This document shows, piece by piece, positions 1 through 7,218 of a stretch of DNA of 25,027 nucleotides. Under the pieces are notes generated by a model. It made no database searches, had not been told where the DNA came from, and saw only the letters and a list, made by a program, of their open reading frames with translations. The translations under genes were made by a program, and so were the position numbers. Where the stretch lies: contig DASPZU010000029.1 of NCBI GenBank assembly GCA_035636095.1, positions 1 to 25,027 of the forward strand, written 5' to 3'. Each line of letters starts with the position of its first letter. Position 1 is the stretch's first letter. Source of the stretch: Gp7-AA10 sp035636095 (GTDB lineage: Bacteria; Acidobacteriota; Thermoanaerobaculia; Gp7-AA8).

Positions 1-525
1 GGCGCCTCGCCCGCCGCAGTGCAGCCGCGGGCGGCTGCACCCACACCGGTGACGCCAGTGCCTCTCCCACCGCCAACCGCGACAACCGTCAACCGGCCAC
101 CGGCAACCAAAAAACCGACAACCGACAACCGACAACCGACAACCCAATTCAACCCCCACCCCGACAAACCGTACATCGAGATTCACGGTGACGACGTCCA
201 CGATCTCCACACCAAAGGGGTCCTCTTTCTCGACGCGCGCCGCACTTCGGTCTACGAGCAGGGGCACATTCCGGGCGCGCGCCCGTTCTCGGTTTGGGAA
301 TCGGATGTCGACGAGAAAGTCAACAAACTCTACGCCGAGCGGAGCGATCCGAAGGACCAGAATCTGCCCATCGTCATCTACTGCTCCGGCGGCGATTGCG
401 AAGACTCGCACATGCTGGCGCAGAAGTTGTGGGGCATTCAGTTCAACAACATCTACGTCTACAAGGATGGCTTCCCCGATTGGCAGAAAAGAGGACTGCC
501 CATTCACACCGGAGCGAATCCTTGA
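1..525 (+). CDS. Rhodanese-like domain protein (5' end outside window)
   Basis: The reading frame is open to the left edge, so the true start probably lies upstream; the first in-window start codon is GTG at 19. Counting from there, residues 1-50 are a low-complexity Pro/Thr/Ala linker and residues 51-165 form a rhodanese fold. The fold shows the FLDAR strand, the GHIPGA motif and an active-site loop starting at Cys122 (YCSGGDCEDS). Rhodaneses move sulfur through a persulfide on this cysteine, or act as redox or sensor domains. The loop carries a second cysteine (Cys127), which could allow a disulfide. The stop overlaps the TTG start of the MauE-like gene, so the two are probably translationally coupled. 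The linker contains a 7-bp tandem DNA repeat (114-141). The domain call is firm; the physiological substrate is unknown. Confidence 0.85.
   Translation, partial: GASPAAVQPRAAAPTPVTPVPLPPPTATTVNRPPATKKPTTDNRQPTTQFNPHPDKPYIEIHGDDVHDLHTKGVLFLDARRTSVYEQGHIPGARPFSVWESDVDEKVNKLYAERSDPKDQNLPIVIYCSGGDCEDSHMLAQKLWGIQFNNIYVYKDGFPDWQKRGLPIHTGANP
114..141. repeat. 7-bp tandem repeat, four ACCGACA units
   Basis: Four perfect copies of ACCGACA run head to tail, followed by a degenerate unit. Three units equal seven codons, so the repeat is read as a Thr/Asp/Asn/Arg/Gln/Pro-rich linker in the rhodanese gene. It looks like slippage-prone low-complexity DNA recruited as linker sequence. Confidence 0.85.
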
Positions 526-986
526 AGTGGCTGGCCCACCCCTGGCTGGCCATTCGCGTCCAGATCGCGCTGGGCGTCATCTTCGTCGCGGCGGCGCTCC
601 CCAAGATCGTCGACCCGCCGTCGTTCGCGCACATGATCTACAACTACAAGCTGATTCCGTGGGCGCTGGTCAATCCGATGGCGCTGGTGATGCCGTGGAT
701 CGAGCTCCTGTGCGGCCTGGCGCTGATTTTCGGAATCTGGAAGGAAACATCGCGGACGATCATCGCGGCGCTGCTGGCCATTTTCATCATCGCGATATCG
801 ATCAATCTCGGCCGCGGCAATGCCATCGACTGCGGATGTTTCGATGTCTCAGCGGCCGGCAAGACGACTGCCGAGCGCATCGCAGATATGCGATGGGCGA
901 TTCTGCGCGACCTGGGCATGCTGCTGATGGTCGCGCAGCTGTGGTATGCCGCGATGCAGGAGCGTGCTACAGGATCAAGTGCCTGA
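522..986 (+). CDS. MauE/DoxX-like redox-associated membrane protein
   Basis: A protein of 154 residues with about four membrane helices (roughly residues 9-28, 45-68, 76-94 and 126-145). After the third helix a CGCF motif (residues 104-107) occurs in DCGCFD, as is usual in the MauE branch of the DoxX superfamily. That branch helps supply reductant or disulfide chemistry to periplasmic proteins. I place the start at TTG 522, which overlaps the TGA of the rhodanese gene and has a GGAG at 511-514 seven bases upstream; no ATG fits the conserved N-terminus. The rhodanese plus MauE pairing suggests sulfur or thiol redox work at the membrane, which is inference. The 3' end overlaps the convergent gene ending at 967 by 20 bp. 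Confidence 0.75.
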   Translation: MKWLAHPWLAIRVQIALGVIFVAAALPKIVDPPSFAHMIYNYKLIPWALVNPMALVMPWIELLCGLALIFGIWKETSRTIIAALLAIFIIAISINLGRGNAIDCGCFDVSAAGKTTAERIADMRWAILRDLGMLLMVAQLWYAAMQERATGSSA

Positions 987-1494
987 TGCCGAGGGCCACC
1001 AGGAAACGGGTGTGACCTGGATGCGGCTGTTCCAGGATACGGATGACGTCGGATTGAAATGTCACGAGTGCGTTCGCATTGCCGCGCTGCGACCATTCAT
1101 GAAGCTTTTTGAGCGGGTTGTTTGGAGTCCAGATGTATTCCGTTCCGTCCGCGAAACGTAAATATTTCCCGGGCAGCGCCACGCGGGCAACTTCCTGCTG
1201 TGTCGTCTCGTCAATGAGCGTCGTGTCCCAGCCGTCTACTTTGGTCGCGTTCCGGAGAAACGAGAAATATCGGCGGAAGAATGACGCCCGTGGATCGACG
1301 CCGGCATTCCGAACGGTGATTTCGCCGTCGGCATCGTGCAAGATGAGACTGAGGCCGGTGTAGCGTACTGTGGCGACGTTCTGGCCGGCGAAATCGACCG
1401 CAAAATCCCATCCAAAGAGATCCGACGAACCCAACATCGGCGACAACGATCGCCAGCGGAGATCAGATCCTGTGCAAGCAAGGAGCGGGATCAT
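967..1494 (-). CDS. Hypothetical protein, probably beta-rich
   Basis: A 175-residue protein that I do not recognise. It lacks a clear signal peptide: the LLAC at residues 4-7 resembles a lipobox, but too little sequence precedes it unless the true start is upstream. The body alternates short hydrophobic strands with polar turns, for example GWDFAVDF, LSLILHDADGEITV and ALPGKYLRFADGTEYIW. This is vaguely reminiscent of LURP-one/tubby-like beta proteins, but I cannot confirm it. It is the last gene of a minus-strand run (ridA, protease, DUF3617, this gene), 19 bases after the DUF3617 stop. The start is uncertain because no good ribosome-binding site precedes the ATG. Its 3' end overlaps the convergent MauE-like gene. 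Confidence 0.6.
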   Translation of the reverse strand: MIPLLACTGSDLRWRSLSPMLGSSDLFGWDFAVDFAGQNVATVRYTGLSLILHDADGEITVRNAGVDPRASFFRRYFSFLRNATKVDGWDTTLIDETTQQEVARVALPGKYLRFADGTEYIWTPNNPLKKLHEWSQRGNANALVTFQSDVIRILEQPHPGHTRFLVALGIRHLIL

Positions 1495-1513
1495 TCCAAG
1501 CCGCGCCGACGCG

Positions 1514-1939
1514 TTACTTAGCGGCGTCGCACTCGCCGAGGCGCTTGCCGCTGTGCTTGATGGTCATCTCGTGGTCCGGCGTTTTCATGTGCATTTCGCC
1601 GGAGTAGGCGTCGCCCTCGTACGTGATCTTGCCGTCGCCGGTGACCTTGCGCTCTTCACAATTCATCTTCCAGCCGACGGTGTTGCCGTCGACCGTGACG
1701 TCGCTCAGCTTGCATGAAGAATCATTCCGGCCGCGAGGAATCGCGGTTTCGACGTTGGCAGCATCCTCTGGCGTCACGCACTTTGTGAGGGTGCGCGGCG
1801 GCATCTGCATCCCGGGCATATCCATCTGCATTGTGATTTCCCACTTCCCGGGCTTCATCGGGTTCCTGGGAGCATCGGCGGCGGCCGCGACGCTACACAC
1901 GAACACACAGATCGCGATCAAAACGAATGCATTTTTCAT
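1514..1939 (-). CDS. DUF3617 family secreted protein
   Basis: A 141-residue protein with a classic signal peptide (MKNAFVLIAICVFVCSVAAAAD, cleavage near residues 20-22). The mature part has the layout of DUF3617 (PF12276): KPGKWEIT near the N-terminus, a KCVT motif, a central Cys followed by a GNTVGWKMNC segment, and a GDGKITYEGDAYSG segment toward the C-terminus. Three mature cysteines (in KCVT, SSCKL and MNCEE) and a fourth near the end may form disulfides. The family function is unknown; members are small periplasmic or secreted proteins. It lies 20 bases downstream of the metalloprotease gene and is probably co-transcribed with it. Confidence 0.85.
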   Translation of the reverse strand: MKNAFVLIAICVFVCSVAAAADAPRNPMKPGKWEITMQMDMPGMQMPPRTLTKCVTPEDAANVETAIPRGRNDSSCKLSDVTVDGNTVGWKMNCEERKVTGDGKITYEGDAYSGEMHMKTPDHEMTIKHSGKRLGECDAAK

Positions 1940-1959
1940 AGGCCGGCCAGTATAGCCCG

Positions 1960-3216
1960 CTAGCGGCGGACCACTCGTGTACGTTGTGGATTGGTAACAC
2001 GAAGCGCGCCGGTGAGCGCGGCCATCTCGTTCCCGTTTTTCACGAGGACCGAGACGGATCCCGGCGTCACATCAGGCGCAATGGTGAAAGTGGCGTAGAC
2101 GTAATTGCCGGCGTAAGAAAAATCGGAAACGCGGCGAAAACTCTGGTTGGGGATCTCGAAGGTCGTTACACCGCCCAGGAAGCCATCGCCGGCGACCGCG
2201 ATCGCGATCGTTTGTCCGGCCGTCAGGATCAGCGGGGTCGCGTCCAGCGACAGATTGTTTGTCCCCGGCGCCATGGCGCCGATGAACTTCGGATTCAGCT
2301 TGATGGAGCCAGCGCTGTTGAGAACGAGATTTCCGTACACGCGGCCGGTCTGAATGCGAAGCGGCCCGCCGCCGAAGAACTCCGTTGGAAACGAATATGT
2401 TTTTGCGGTCTGCCAGGAGCCGGAGAGGTTTCGCACTTCGACCGGGCCATCGAGCGGTTCGGCATACAAGCGATACGTTCCGGGCGGAACTCCATCGATC
2501 TCGAAGTCGCCCCGCTGGTCGGTCAACGCAGTCGCGACCGGCTCGCCGTCGTCGTTGAGCGCGACGACTTGCGCCGCGTAGATGCCGCCGTTATCGCCGG
2601 TCACACGCCCGGACAGTGTCGCCCCCGTCGACATCGGATCGGTTTTCGGATAGAGACTCGCGATCGCGACGATGTCATCGCTGTCGAGCGACGCGCTGCC
2701 GCCGCGTCCAACAAATGGATACATCACCGACGACAAGACCGCTGAATGATCGAGGCCGAGGAGATGGCCGACTTCGTGTTCGACGAGCAGCTGCAGATTG
2801 AAACGGTTCGGCACGACTGACGGATCGATCTGGATGTCGCCCTCGATGATGTGACCGGAATCGTCGTACCAGTTCGTCGTCAATGCCAGGAAATTCTGCC
2901 CCTTGAAAAGATCATCGACGAAAGTGACGCTGTTCTGGCCATCCTTGCCGGGCTGCGTATTGATCACGCCCAGCGGTTGAAAGGTGACGCGCGCATCGTC
3001 GACGTCCGTCCACTCTTTGAATGCGCGATCGATCAGCCCTGCTGGAAACGCGTTGGCGACTTTGCGATCGACCGCATAACGCAGCGGAAAAGCGCCGTTC
3101 GGCCATGCCACCGGCACCGGATTTCCGTTGACCTGATAGGTCAGGCGCACGCCCGCAAACGCCGGCACGGCAGCGAGTGCCAGGACCGCCAGGATGCCTG
3201 TTCGAGAAGCGGACAT
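1960..3216 (-). CDS. Secreted matrixin-like zinc metalloprotease with C-terminal beta domains
   Basis: A 418-residue exported protease. A signal peptide ends near residue 22 (AAVPAFAG). Residues 35-190 form an M10-type catalytic domain. The zinc site is HEVGHLLGLDH at 147-157, matching HExxHxxGxxH, and the following VMYP (164-167) is the Met-turn. Residues 197-265 look like a carboxypeptidase-regulatory-like/SdrD B-type beta domain (GRVTGDNGG...GDFEIDGVPPGTYRLYAEP). Residues 320-410 resemble an IPT/TIG Ig-like domain. No cysteine-switch propeptide is seen. It probably degrades extracellular protein, with the C-terminal domains used for surface attachment or substrate contact; that role is inference. 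It sits between ridA and the DUF3617 gene on the same strand. Confidence 0.88.
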   Translation of the reverse strand: MSASRTGILAVLALAAVPAFAGVRLTYQVNGNPVPVAWPNGAFPLRYAVDRKVANAFPAGLIDRAFKEWTDVDDARVTFQPLGVINTQPGKDGQNSVTFVDDLFKGQNFLALTTNWYDDSGHIIEGDIQIDPSVVPNRFNLQLLVEHEVGHLLGLDHSAVLSSVMYPFVGRGGSASLDSDDIVAIASLYPKTDPMSTGATLSGRVTGDNGGIYAAQVVALNDDGEPVATALTDQRGDFEIDGVPPGTYRLYAEPLDGPVEVRNLSGSWQTAKTYSFPTEFFGGGPLRIQTGRVYGNLVLNSAGSIKLNPKFIGAMAPGTNNLSLDATPLILTAGQTIAIAVAGDGFLGGVTTFEIPNQSFRRVSDFSYAGNYVYATFTIAPDVTPGSVSVLVKNGNEMAALTGALRVTNPQRTRVVRR

Positions 3217-3247
3217 TTGCCGAGCTAATCTGCAACCGAAGTGCCAC

Positions 3248-3622
3248 TCAAATAACTGCGATCAGGTCGATCTCAAGCGCCGCCCCACGTGGGAGTTGCG
3301 CGACGCCGACCGTCGACCGCGCCGGCTTATGATCGCCGAAGTACTGGGCGTAGATCGAATTCAGAGTCTGAAAATTGCCGAGGTCGGTAAGGTAAACCGT
3401 GGCGCGGGTGACGTTGCGAAAGTCCGCCCCCGCTGCGCGCAGGACGGCGCGGAGATTATCGAAAACCCGTCGCGATTGCGCCGCGAAATCGCCTTCGATC
3501 AGATTGCCGCTGACGGGGTCGAGTGGAATCTGGCCTGAAAGATAAAGCGTGTTGCCGCTCCGCACGGCCTGCGAATACGGCCCGATCGCGTGCGGCGCCT
3601 CTTTGGTGGCAATGAAATCCAT
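3248..3622 (-). CDS. ridA: RidA family 2-iminobutanoate/2-iminopropanoate deaminase
   Basis: A 124-residue protein of typical RidA (YjgF/YER057c/UK114) length. It shows the family signatures IGPYSQAV (13-20), LYLSGQIPLD, and the C-terminal PARSTVGVAQLPRGAALEIDLIA. Arg102 and Glu117 correspond to the arginine and glutamate that bind the substrate carboxylate and activate water in RidA. These enzymes hydrolyse reactive enamine/imine intermediates released by PLP enzymes and so protect them from damage. I chose ATG 3622 because a GGAG lies six bases upstream; an in-frame TTG at 3634 would overlap that site. It heads the minus-strand run with the protease gene 31 bases downstream, although a functional link is not obvious. 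Confidence 0.93.
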   Translation of the reverse strand: MDFIATKEAPHAIGPYSQAVRSGNTLYLSGQIPLDPVSGNLIEGDFAAQSRRVFDNLRAVLRAAGADFRNVTRATVYLTDLGNFQTLNSIYAQYFGDHKPARSTVGVAQLPRGAALEIDLIAVI

Positions 3623-3637
3623 CTCGTTCTCCAAACT

Positions 3638-3657
3638 GGACGGGCTAAAGCCCGTCC
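3638..3657. repeat. Short perfect inverted repeat GGACGGGC / GCCCGTCC
   Basis: Two 8-bp arms are separated by TAAA in the divergent spacer between ridA and the TPR gene. The CGGGCTAAAGCCCG core resembles an intergenic palindrome I know as frequent in some soil bacterial genomes. No T-run follows, so a terminator role is unlikely. Confidence 0.8.
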
Positions 3658-3675
3658 TGCCTGTCGGCGTGACAG

Positions 3676-3681
3676 TATAAT
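3676..3681 (+). promoter_or_regulatory. Consensus -10 box TATAAT before the TPR gene
   Basis: A perfect TATAAT ends 10 bases before the ATG at 3692. Transcription from it would start within a few bases of the ATG, giving a nearly leaderless mRNA, which fits the absence of a Shine-Dalgarno there. No convincing -35 box is visible 17 bases upstream, so the assignment is tentative. Confidence 0.4.
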
Positions 3682-3691
3682 CGCTGGACTG

Positions 3692-5833
3692 ATGGCGGTT
3701 TATCCCGGAAACAGTGCCCTGTCCACTGCGGTCAAAGACCGCGTCATCTCGACCTTCCAGCAGACCGTGACTCTCTACAAGCAGGGCCGCACCGAGGAGG
3801 TCGTCCAGGGCTGCGGGCTGATTCTGCGCATGGATCCGCTGTTCGATCCGGCCAAGAAGCTGATGGAGAAGGCGCGCAATCCGGCCGCCCCCATCGACGT
3901 CGACGCGCTGATCGCCTCCGATCCGATCGCGGAGGCCCGATCGGCCATGCAGGCGCGCAATTTCCAGAAGGTCGTCGACATCACCACAGAGATTCTCACC
4001 AACGATCTGACCAACGATGAGGCGCGCATTCTCAACGAGCAGGCGCGCGAGAAGATGGAGGCGGCGCCGTTCGTCGATCAGTTCATCAAGAAAGCAGAAC
4101 AGGCAATCGCGAAGGGCGACGCCGAGACCGCCAGAGCGAGTCTGGAGAAAATCCGCACGCTCGATGGCGACGACACCGCCATTGCGCGCATCGAAGGCGG
4201 CATCAAGGGTATGAAACCTCCCGCCACCGCCAGTCCATCGTTTGTTGTCGACACTCCTGCGGCAGGCGGAAGCCGAGCGTCGACGCAGGCGAGCGATTTC
4301 GGATTCACGTTCGAAGAAGAAAAGGCAGCCGCACCAACGCCGCCGCCCTCATTCTCGTTCGACTCACCTTTCTCGTCGACTCCACCGCCGTCGGCGCCGG
4401 CCGCGCCGGCGAGCAACTTCTCTTTCGATACGCCACCGCCTTCACCGGCCTTCGCTTTTGACACTCCGCAGAAGACGGCATCGGGCGAATTCGATTTCGC
4501 AACCGCGTCGATCGAGACGACTCCCGACGACCAGGCCAAGGTGCAGCAGTATCTCGCCGACGGCGATCGCGCCTTCGAAGGCGGCGACTACCAGACGGCC
4601 ATCGACGTCTGGTCGCGCATTTTTCTGATCGATGTCACCAACGAGCAGGCCTCAGAACGGATCGAACGCGCGAAAGCAAAGCGCCGCGATATCGATCAGA
4701 AGGTGGAGACGCTGCTCGCGACGGGCATTCAGGCCTTCGATCGGGGCGATCGAGATGCTGCCCGCGACACCTTCTCGAAATTGCTGCAGCTCGATCCACA
4801 CAACCCCTCCGCCCAGGAATACATGGACAAGCTGAGCGAGGTCGGCGTCGAAGGAGGCGCAGCCGGTTTTGCCTCTGCCTACACCACACCGAAAGCAGCA
4901 GCGCCGCCGCCACCGACGGATGTTTGGGGAGAGGAGAAGGAACCGCTATCGGACGTGTTGGTTCCCCCGCCGCCCGCGCCCGCCGCTGCCACCCCCACCG
5001 CCCGCAAGCCCGCGGCTGCCAAGGCGGCGCCGAAAGCCGCTCCGGCAGCGGCTCCGAGCTCCGGTTCGGCCATGCGCGCGATTCTGGTGGTGGTGGTCCT
5101 GGCGATCCTGGCGGCAGGCGGATGGTTCGCGTACACAAAGTTCATGGCGAAGCCGGCCGTCGACACGACCGCGGCCTCATCGATCTTCGAACACGCCAAC
5201 TCGCTTGCCCAAAAGGGGCAATACGACGCCGCCATCGCGCTGCTGCAGGACGTCAAGCCGAATGATCCGCAGCACGACAAGGCGCTCACCATGATCGCCG
5301 ACTTGCAGGCGAAAAAGTCGAAAGCGTCCACCATGGTCAATGGCCGGCCGGCCGATGACGTCTATCAGGAAGCAATCACCAATGCCAAGGCGGCCTTCGA
5401 GGCTCGTGATTACGACGCGGCCAAGAAAGCACTCGACTCTGCCGCGCGCATCAAGCCCCTTCCTCCCGACATGAAGGCGATGTACGACAACGTCGCAGGG
5501 CAGGTCGGCAAGCTCGAGGGAGCGAAAGCGCTCTTCGACAGTCAGAAGTATCAGGAAGCGCTCACGAATCTGCAGGGCCTCGCTCAGCAGGATCCGCAGA
5601 ATCAGAGCATCCGCCGGATGATCACCGACTCCCACTTCAACCTCGGAGCCATCGCGCTGCAGGAGGAGCGGACCGACGACGCGGCGCGCGAGTTTGATCA
5701 GGTCCTGAGAACCGAGCCGAATGACGAGCTCGCGAAACGCTCCAAGCTCCTTGCCGACCGCTACAATGGACAACCTAAAGATTTATTGTATAAAATTTAC
5801 GTGAAATATTTACCGATGCGTAAAGCATCGTAG
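3692..5833 (+). CDS. TPR-repeat single-pass membrane protein
   Basis: A 713-residue protein. Residues 15-170 and 285-375 are helical TPR-like units (for example AEQAIAKGDAETARASLEKI and GDRAFEGGDYQTAIDVW). Residues 175-275 are a Pro/Ala/Ser-rich linker with repeated Phe motifs (FTFEE, FSFDSPF, FSFDTP, FAFDTP). A second Pro/Ala/Lys linker spans 395-460, one membrane helix lies at about 462-480, and more TPR units fill 495-690. The topology suggests a long cytoplasmic arm, a membrane anchor and a periplasmic TPR arm, probably a scaffold; no enzyme motif is seen. Start ATG 3692 is chosen because the upstream in-frame extension runs through the ridA start and the palindrome. The last codons (KDLLYKIYVKYLP) are strikingly AT-rich compared with the rest. 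An RDD gene follows closely. Confidence 0.82.
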   Translation: MAVYPGNSALSTAVKDRVISTFQQTVTLYKQGRTEEVVQGCGLILRMDPLFDPAKKLMEKARNPAAPIDVDALIASDPIAEARSAMQARNFQKVVDITTEILTNDLTNDEARILNEQAREKMEAAPFVDQFIKKAEQAIAKGDAETARASLEKIRTLDGDDTAIARIEGGIKGMKPPATASPSFVVDTPAAGGSRASTQASDFGFTFEEEKAAAPTPPPSFSFDSPFSSTPPPSAPAAPASNFSFDTPPPSPAFAFDTPQKTASGEFDFATASIETTPDDQAKVQQYLADGDRAFEGGDYQTAIDVWSRIFLIDVTNEQASERIERAKAKRRDIDQKVETLLATGIQAFDRGDRDAARDTFSKLLQLDPHNPSAQEYMDKLSEVGVEGGAAGFASAYTTPKAAAPPPPTDVWGEEKEPLSDVLVPPPPAPAAATPTARKPAAAKAAPKAAPAAAPSSGSAMRAILVVVVLAILAAGGWFAYTKFMAKPAVDTTAASSIFEHANSLAQKGQYDAAIALLQDVKPNDPQHDKALTMIADLQAKKSKASTMVNGRPADDVYQEAITNAKAAFEARDYDAAKKALDSAARIKPLPPDMKAMYDNVAGQVGKLEGAKALFDSQKYQEALTNLQGLAQQDPQNQSIRRMITDSHFNLGAIALQEERTDDAAREFDQVLRTEPNDELAKRSKLLADRYNGQPKDLLYKIYVKYLPMRKAS

Positions 5834-5852
5834 GGGTGCGCAGCGCGCGCCC
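5814..5852. repeat. Two tandem hairpins on the TPR/RDD gene junction
   Basis: Hairpin one is CGATGC-GTAAA-GCATCG (5814-5830). Hairpin two is GGGTGCGC-AGC-GCGCGCCC (5834-5852, with one G-T wobble). The TAG stop of the TPR gene lies between them. There is no T-run. The arrangement resembles a dispersed repeat or an mRNA processing element rather than a classical terminator. Confidence 0.65.
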
Positions 5853-5862
5853 GGGAGGGTGG

Positions 5863-6321
5863 GTGCAGCGATTTGACGAGGTCGAGCTCGAACCGGTGGT
5901 CTTCGAGCCGTCTCCAGCGACGACGGACCTGACGCACGCTTCGCGTTTTCGCCGCCTCCTCGCGCTGCTGACCGATCTCTCTCTTTTCGCCGCCCTCGCA
6001 TTGGCGCTTTCGCCGCTGCTGCCGGCATCGCGCAACTGGACCGCGCTCGCGGGCCTGGCGGGATTCGTCGTCATCGTGTCGTATTACTACTTCGTCGGCA
6101 CGTGGCTTCTGTGGGGCAAAACGATCGGCGGGACAATTTTCGACGTGAAGGTGATCTCGGCCGGCAACGACGCGATGGCGCTCAGGCGTACGTCGCTGCG
6201 CTGGTTGGGCGTGCTGCTTTCTTTGATGAGCGGCGGAATCGGCTTCGCACTGGCACTGCTTCCGTCGCGAAAGTCACTCCCCGATCTGATCTCGGGGACC
6301 CGATGCGTGTCGGCCGTCTAA
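5863..6321 (+). CDS. RDD family membrane protein
   Basis: A protein of 152 residues from GTG 5863. That start has GGGAGG four bases upstream and lies just after the junction hairpins; a GTG at 5836 is also in frame but sits inside hairpin two. The RDD signature is present: an Arg-rich entry RFRRLLALLTDLSLF with the Asp in the first helix, a second helix pair (residues 50-80), then WGKTIGGTIFDVKVIS and RRTSLRWLG, ending in SLPDLISGTRCV. RDD proteins are small membrane proteins; some act as ion antiporters or accompany secretion or chaperone-like systems. It probably belongs to one transcript with the TPR protein. Its 3' end overlaps the convergent nrfD-type gene by 48 bp. Confidence 0.82.
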   Translation: MQRFDEVELEPVVFEPSPATTDLTHASRFRRLLALLTDLSLFAALALALSPLLPASRNWTALAGLAGFVVIVSYYYFVGTWLLWGKTIGGTIFDVKVISAGNDAMALRRTSLRWLGVLLSLMSGGIGFALALLPSRKSLPDLISGTRCVSAV

Positions 6322-7218
6322 CGCGAGCGGCACGCGTAGGTCGCGCGATGACGCCTTCCCCGCCTCCACCCACGCCATCCTCGTGATCAGCGATCCGAGC
6401 AGCGAGGACGCTGCCGCCGCTTTTCGAAAGCGCGCCATGCGCAAGAGCAGCGGCAGCGGACCGGAAAAGAATCCGCCGATGCGCGTGGTGATCCCGGTGG
6501 CGCCGCGGCGCAGCGGATCGGAGGCTTCGGCACGATCGGTCTCGATCCGATAACCGAAGTACGTCTCCAGCGCTGCCGCCGCCAGTCCGAGGACGTTGAG
6601 CGCTTGCTCGTTGTGACCGGCCAGCTCCAGCATCGATACTGCCGACGCCAGCGCGGAAGCGCCGAAGTGGATCGGCAGAAGCGAAACGTGTTGCGACCAC
6701 ACCGGAATCGCGGTTGCACCGATCAGCACGCCGGTGTACGTCGCCATGACCAGCCCTGTCGCAGCCGAGAGAATCGCGGAGGCGTCGCCGATGAGCTCGA
6801 CCGGCAAGCGCGTTCGCTTTCGCATTTCGTCGGCGAAAAGTGCTGCCGACGCGAACGTGCCGAACGCGGTCAGCGTCCACGCGCCGACCGACATCGGACT
6901 CTTAACTTTGAATACCCGGAGCATGTTGAGGAAACGCTCGGGACGTCCGAGGTCCGCGACCAGGAGCGGGCCGGAGAGGAGGGCGCCCGCGCCGGCGATC
7001 CATCGCGCGTCGCTGACGAGATCGCGGTCGGCGCCCGCAACTTGCGCCGCCGCCCCCACCACCGCCGCCGCCCCTGCCGCCCCGCCCACGAAAAAGTAGG
7101 CCGGCACTTCCCACGTCCACACCGGCTCCTTGAGCAGCGGCATGCCGTAGTAGCCGCCGTCCGGTTTGATCGGCACGGCGTTGCGGCGCAGCTCTTCGAG
7201 ACGCGATTCGGTGATCAT
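6274..7218 (-). CDS. NrfD-type membrane subunit of formate dehydrogenase
   Basis: A protein of 314 residues with about eight membrane helices, matching the NrfD/PsrC polysulfide-reductase-type membrane anchor. The N-terminus ends in the typical GGYYGMPLLKEPVWTWEVPAYFFVGG, followed by VADLGRPERFLNMLRVFKVKSPMSVGAW, both hallmarks of the family. Such subunits bind and reduce menaquinone or ubiquinone and receive electrons from the ferredoxin-like subunit. The ATG overlaps the TGA of the iron-sulfur subunit gene (ATGA), indicating translational coupling. Its ribosome-binding site (GAGGGGAG) comes from the end of a palindromic repeat. A longer in-frame extension upstream is rejected because it runs antisense to no known motif and overlaps the whole C-terminal part of the iron-sulfur subunit gene. 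It is the last gene of the fdh operon. Confidence 0.88.
   Translation of the reverse strand: MITESRLEELRRNAVPIKPDGGYYGMPLLKEPVWTWEVPAYFFVGGAAGAAAVVGAAAQVAGADRDLVSDARWIAGAGALLSGPLLVADLGRPERFLNMLRVFKVKSPMSVGAWTLTAFGTFASAALFADEMRKRTRLPVELIGDASAILSAATGLVMATYTGVLIGATAIPVWSQHVSLLPIHFGASALASAVSMLELAGHNEQALNVLGLAAAALETYFGYRIETDRAEASDPLRRGATGITTRIGGFFSGPLPLLLRMARFRKAAAASSLLGSLITRMAWVEAGKASSRDLRVPLALDGRHASGPRDQIGE

Noticed and set aside
5814..5852. Rho-independent terminator after the TPR gene
   Set aside because: No T-run follows either hairpin on the plus strand.
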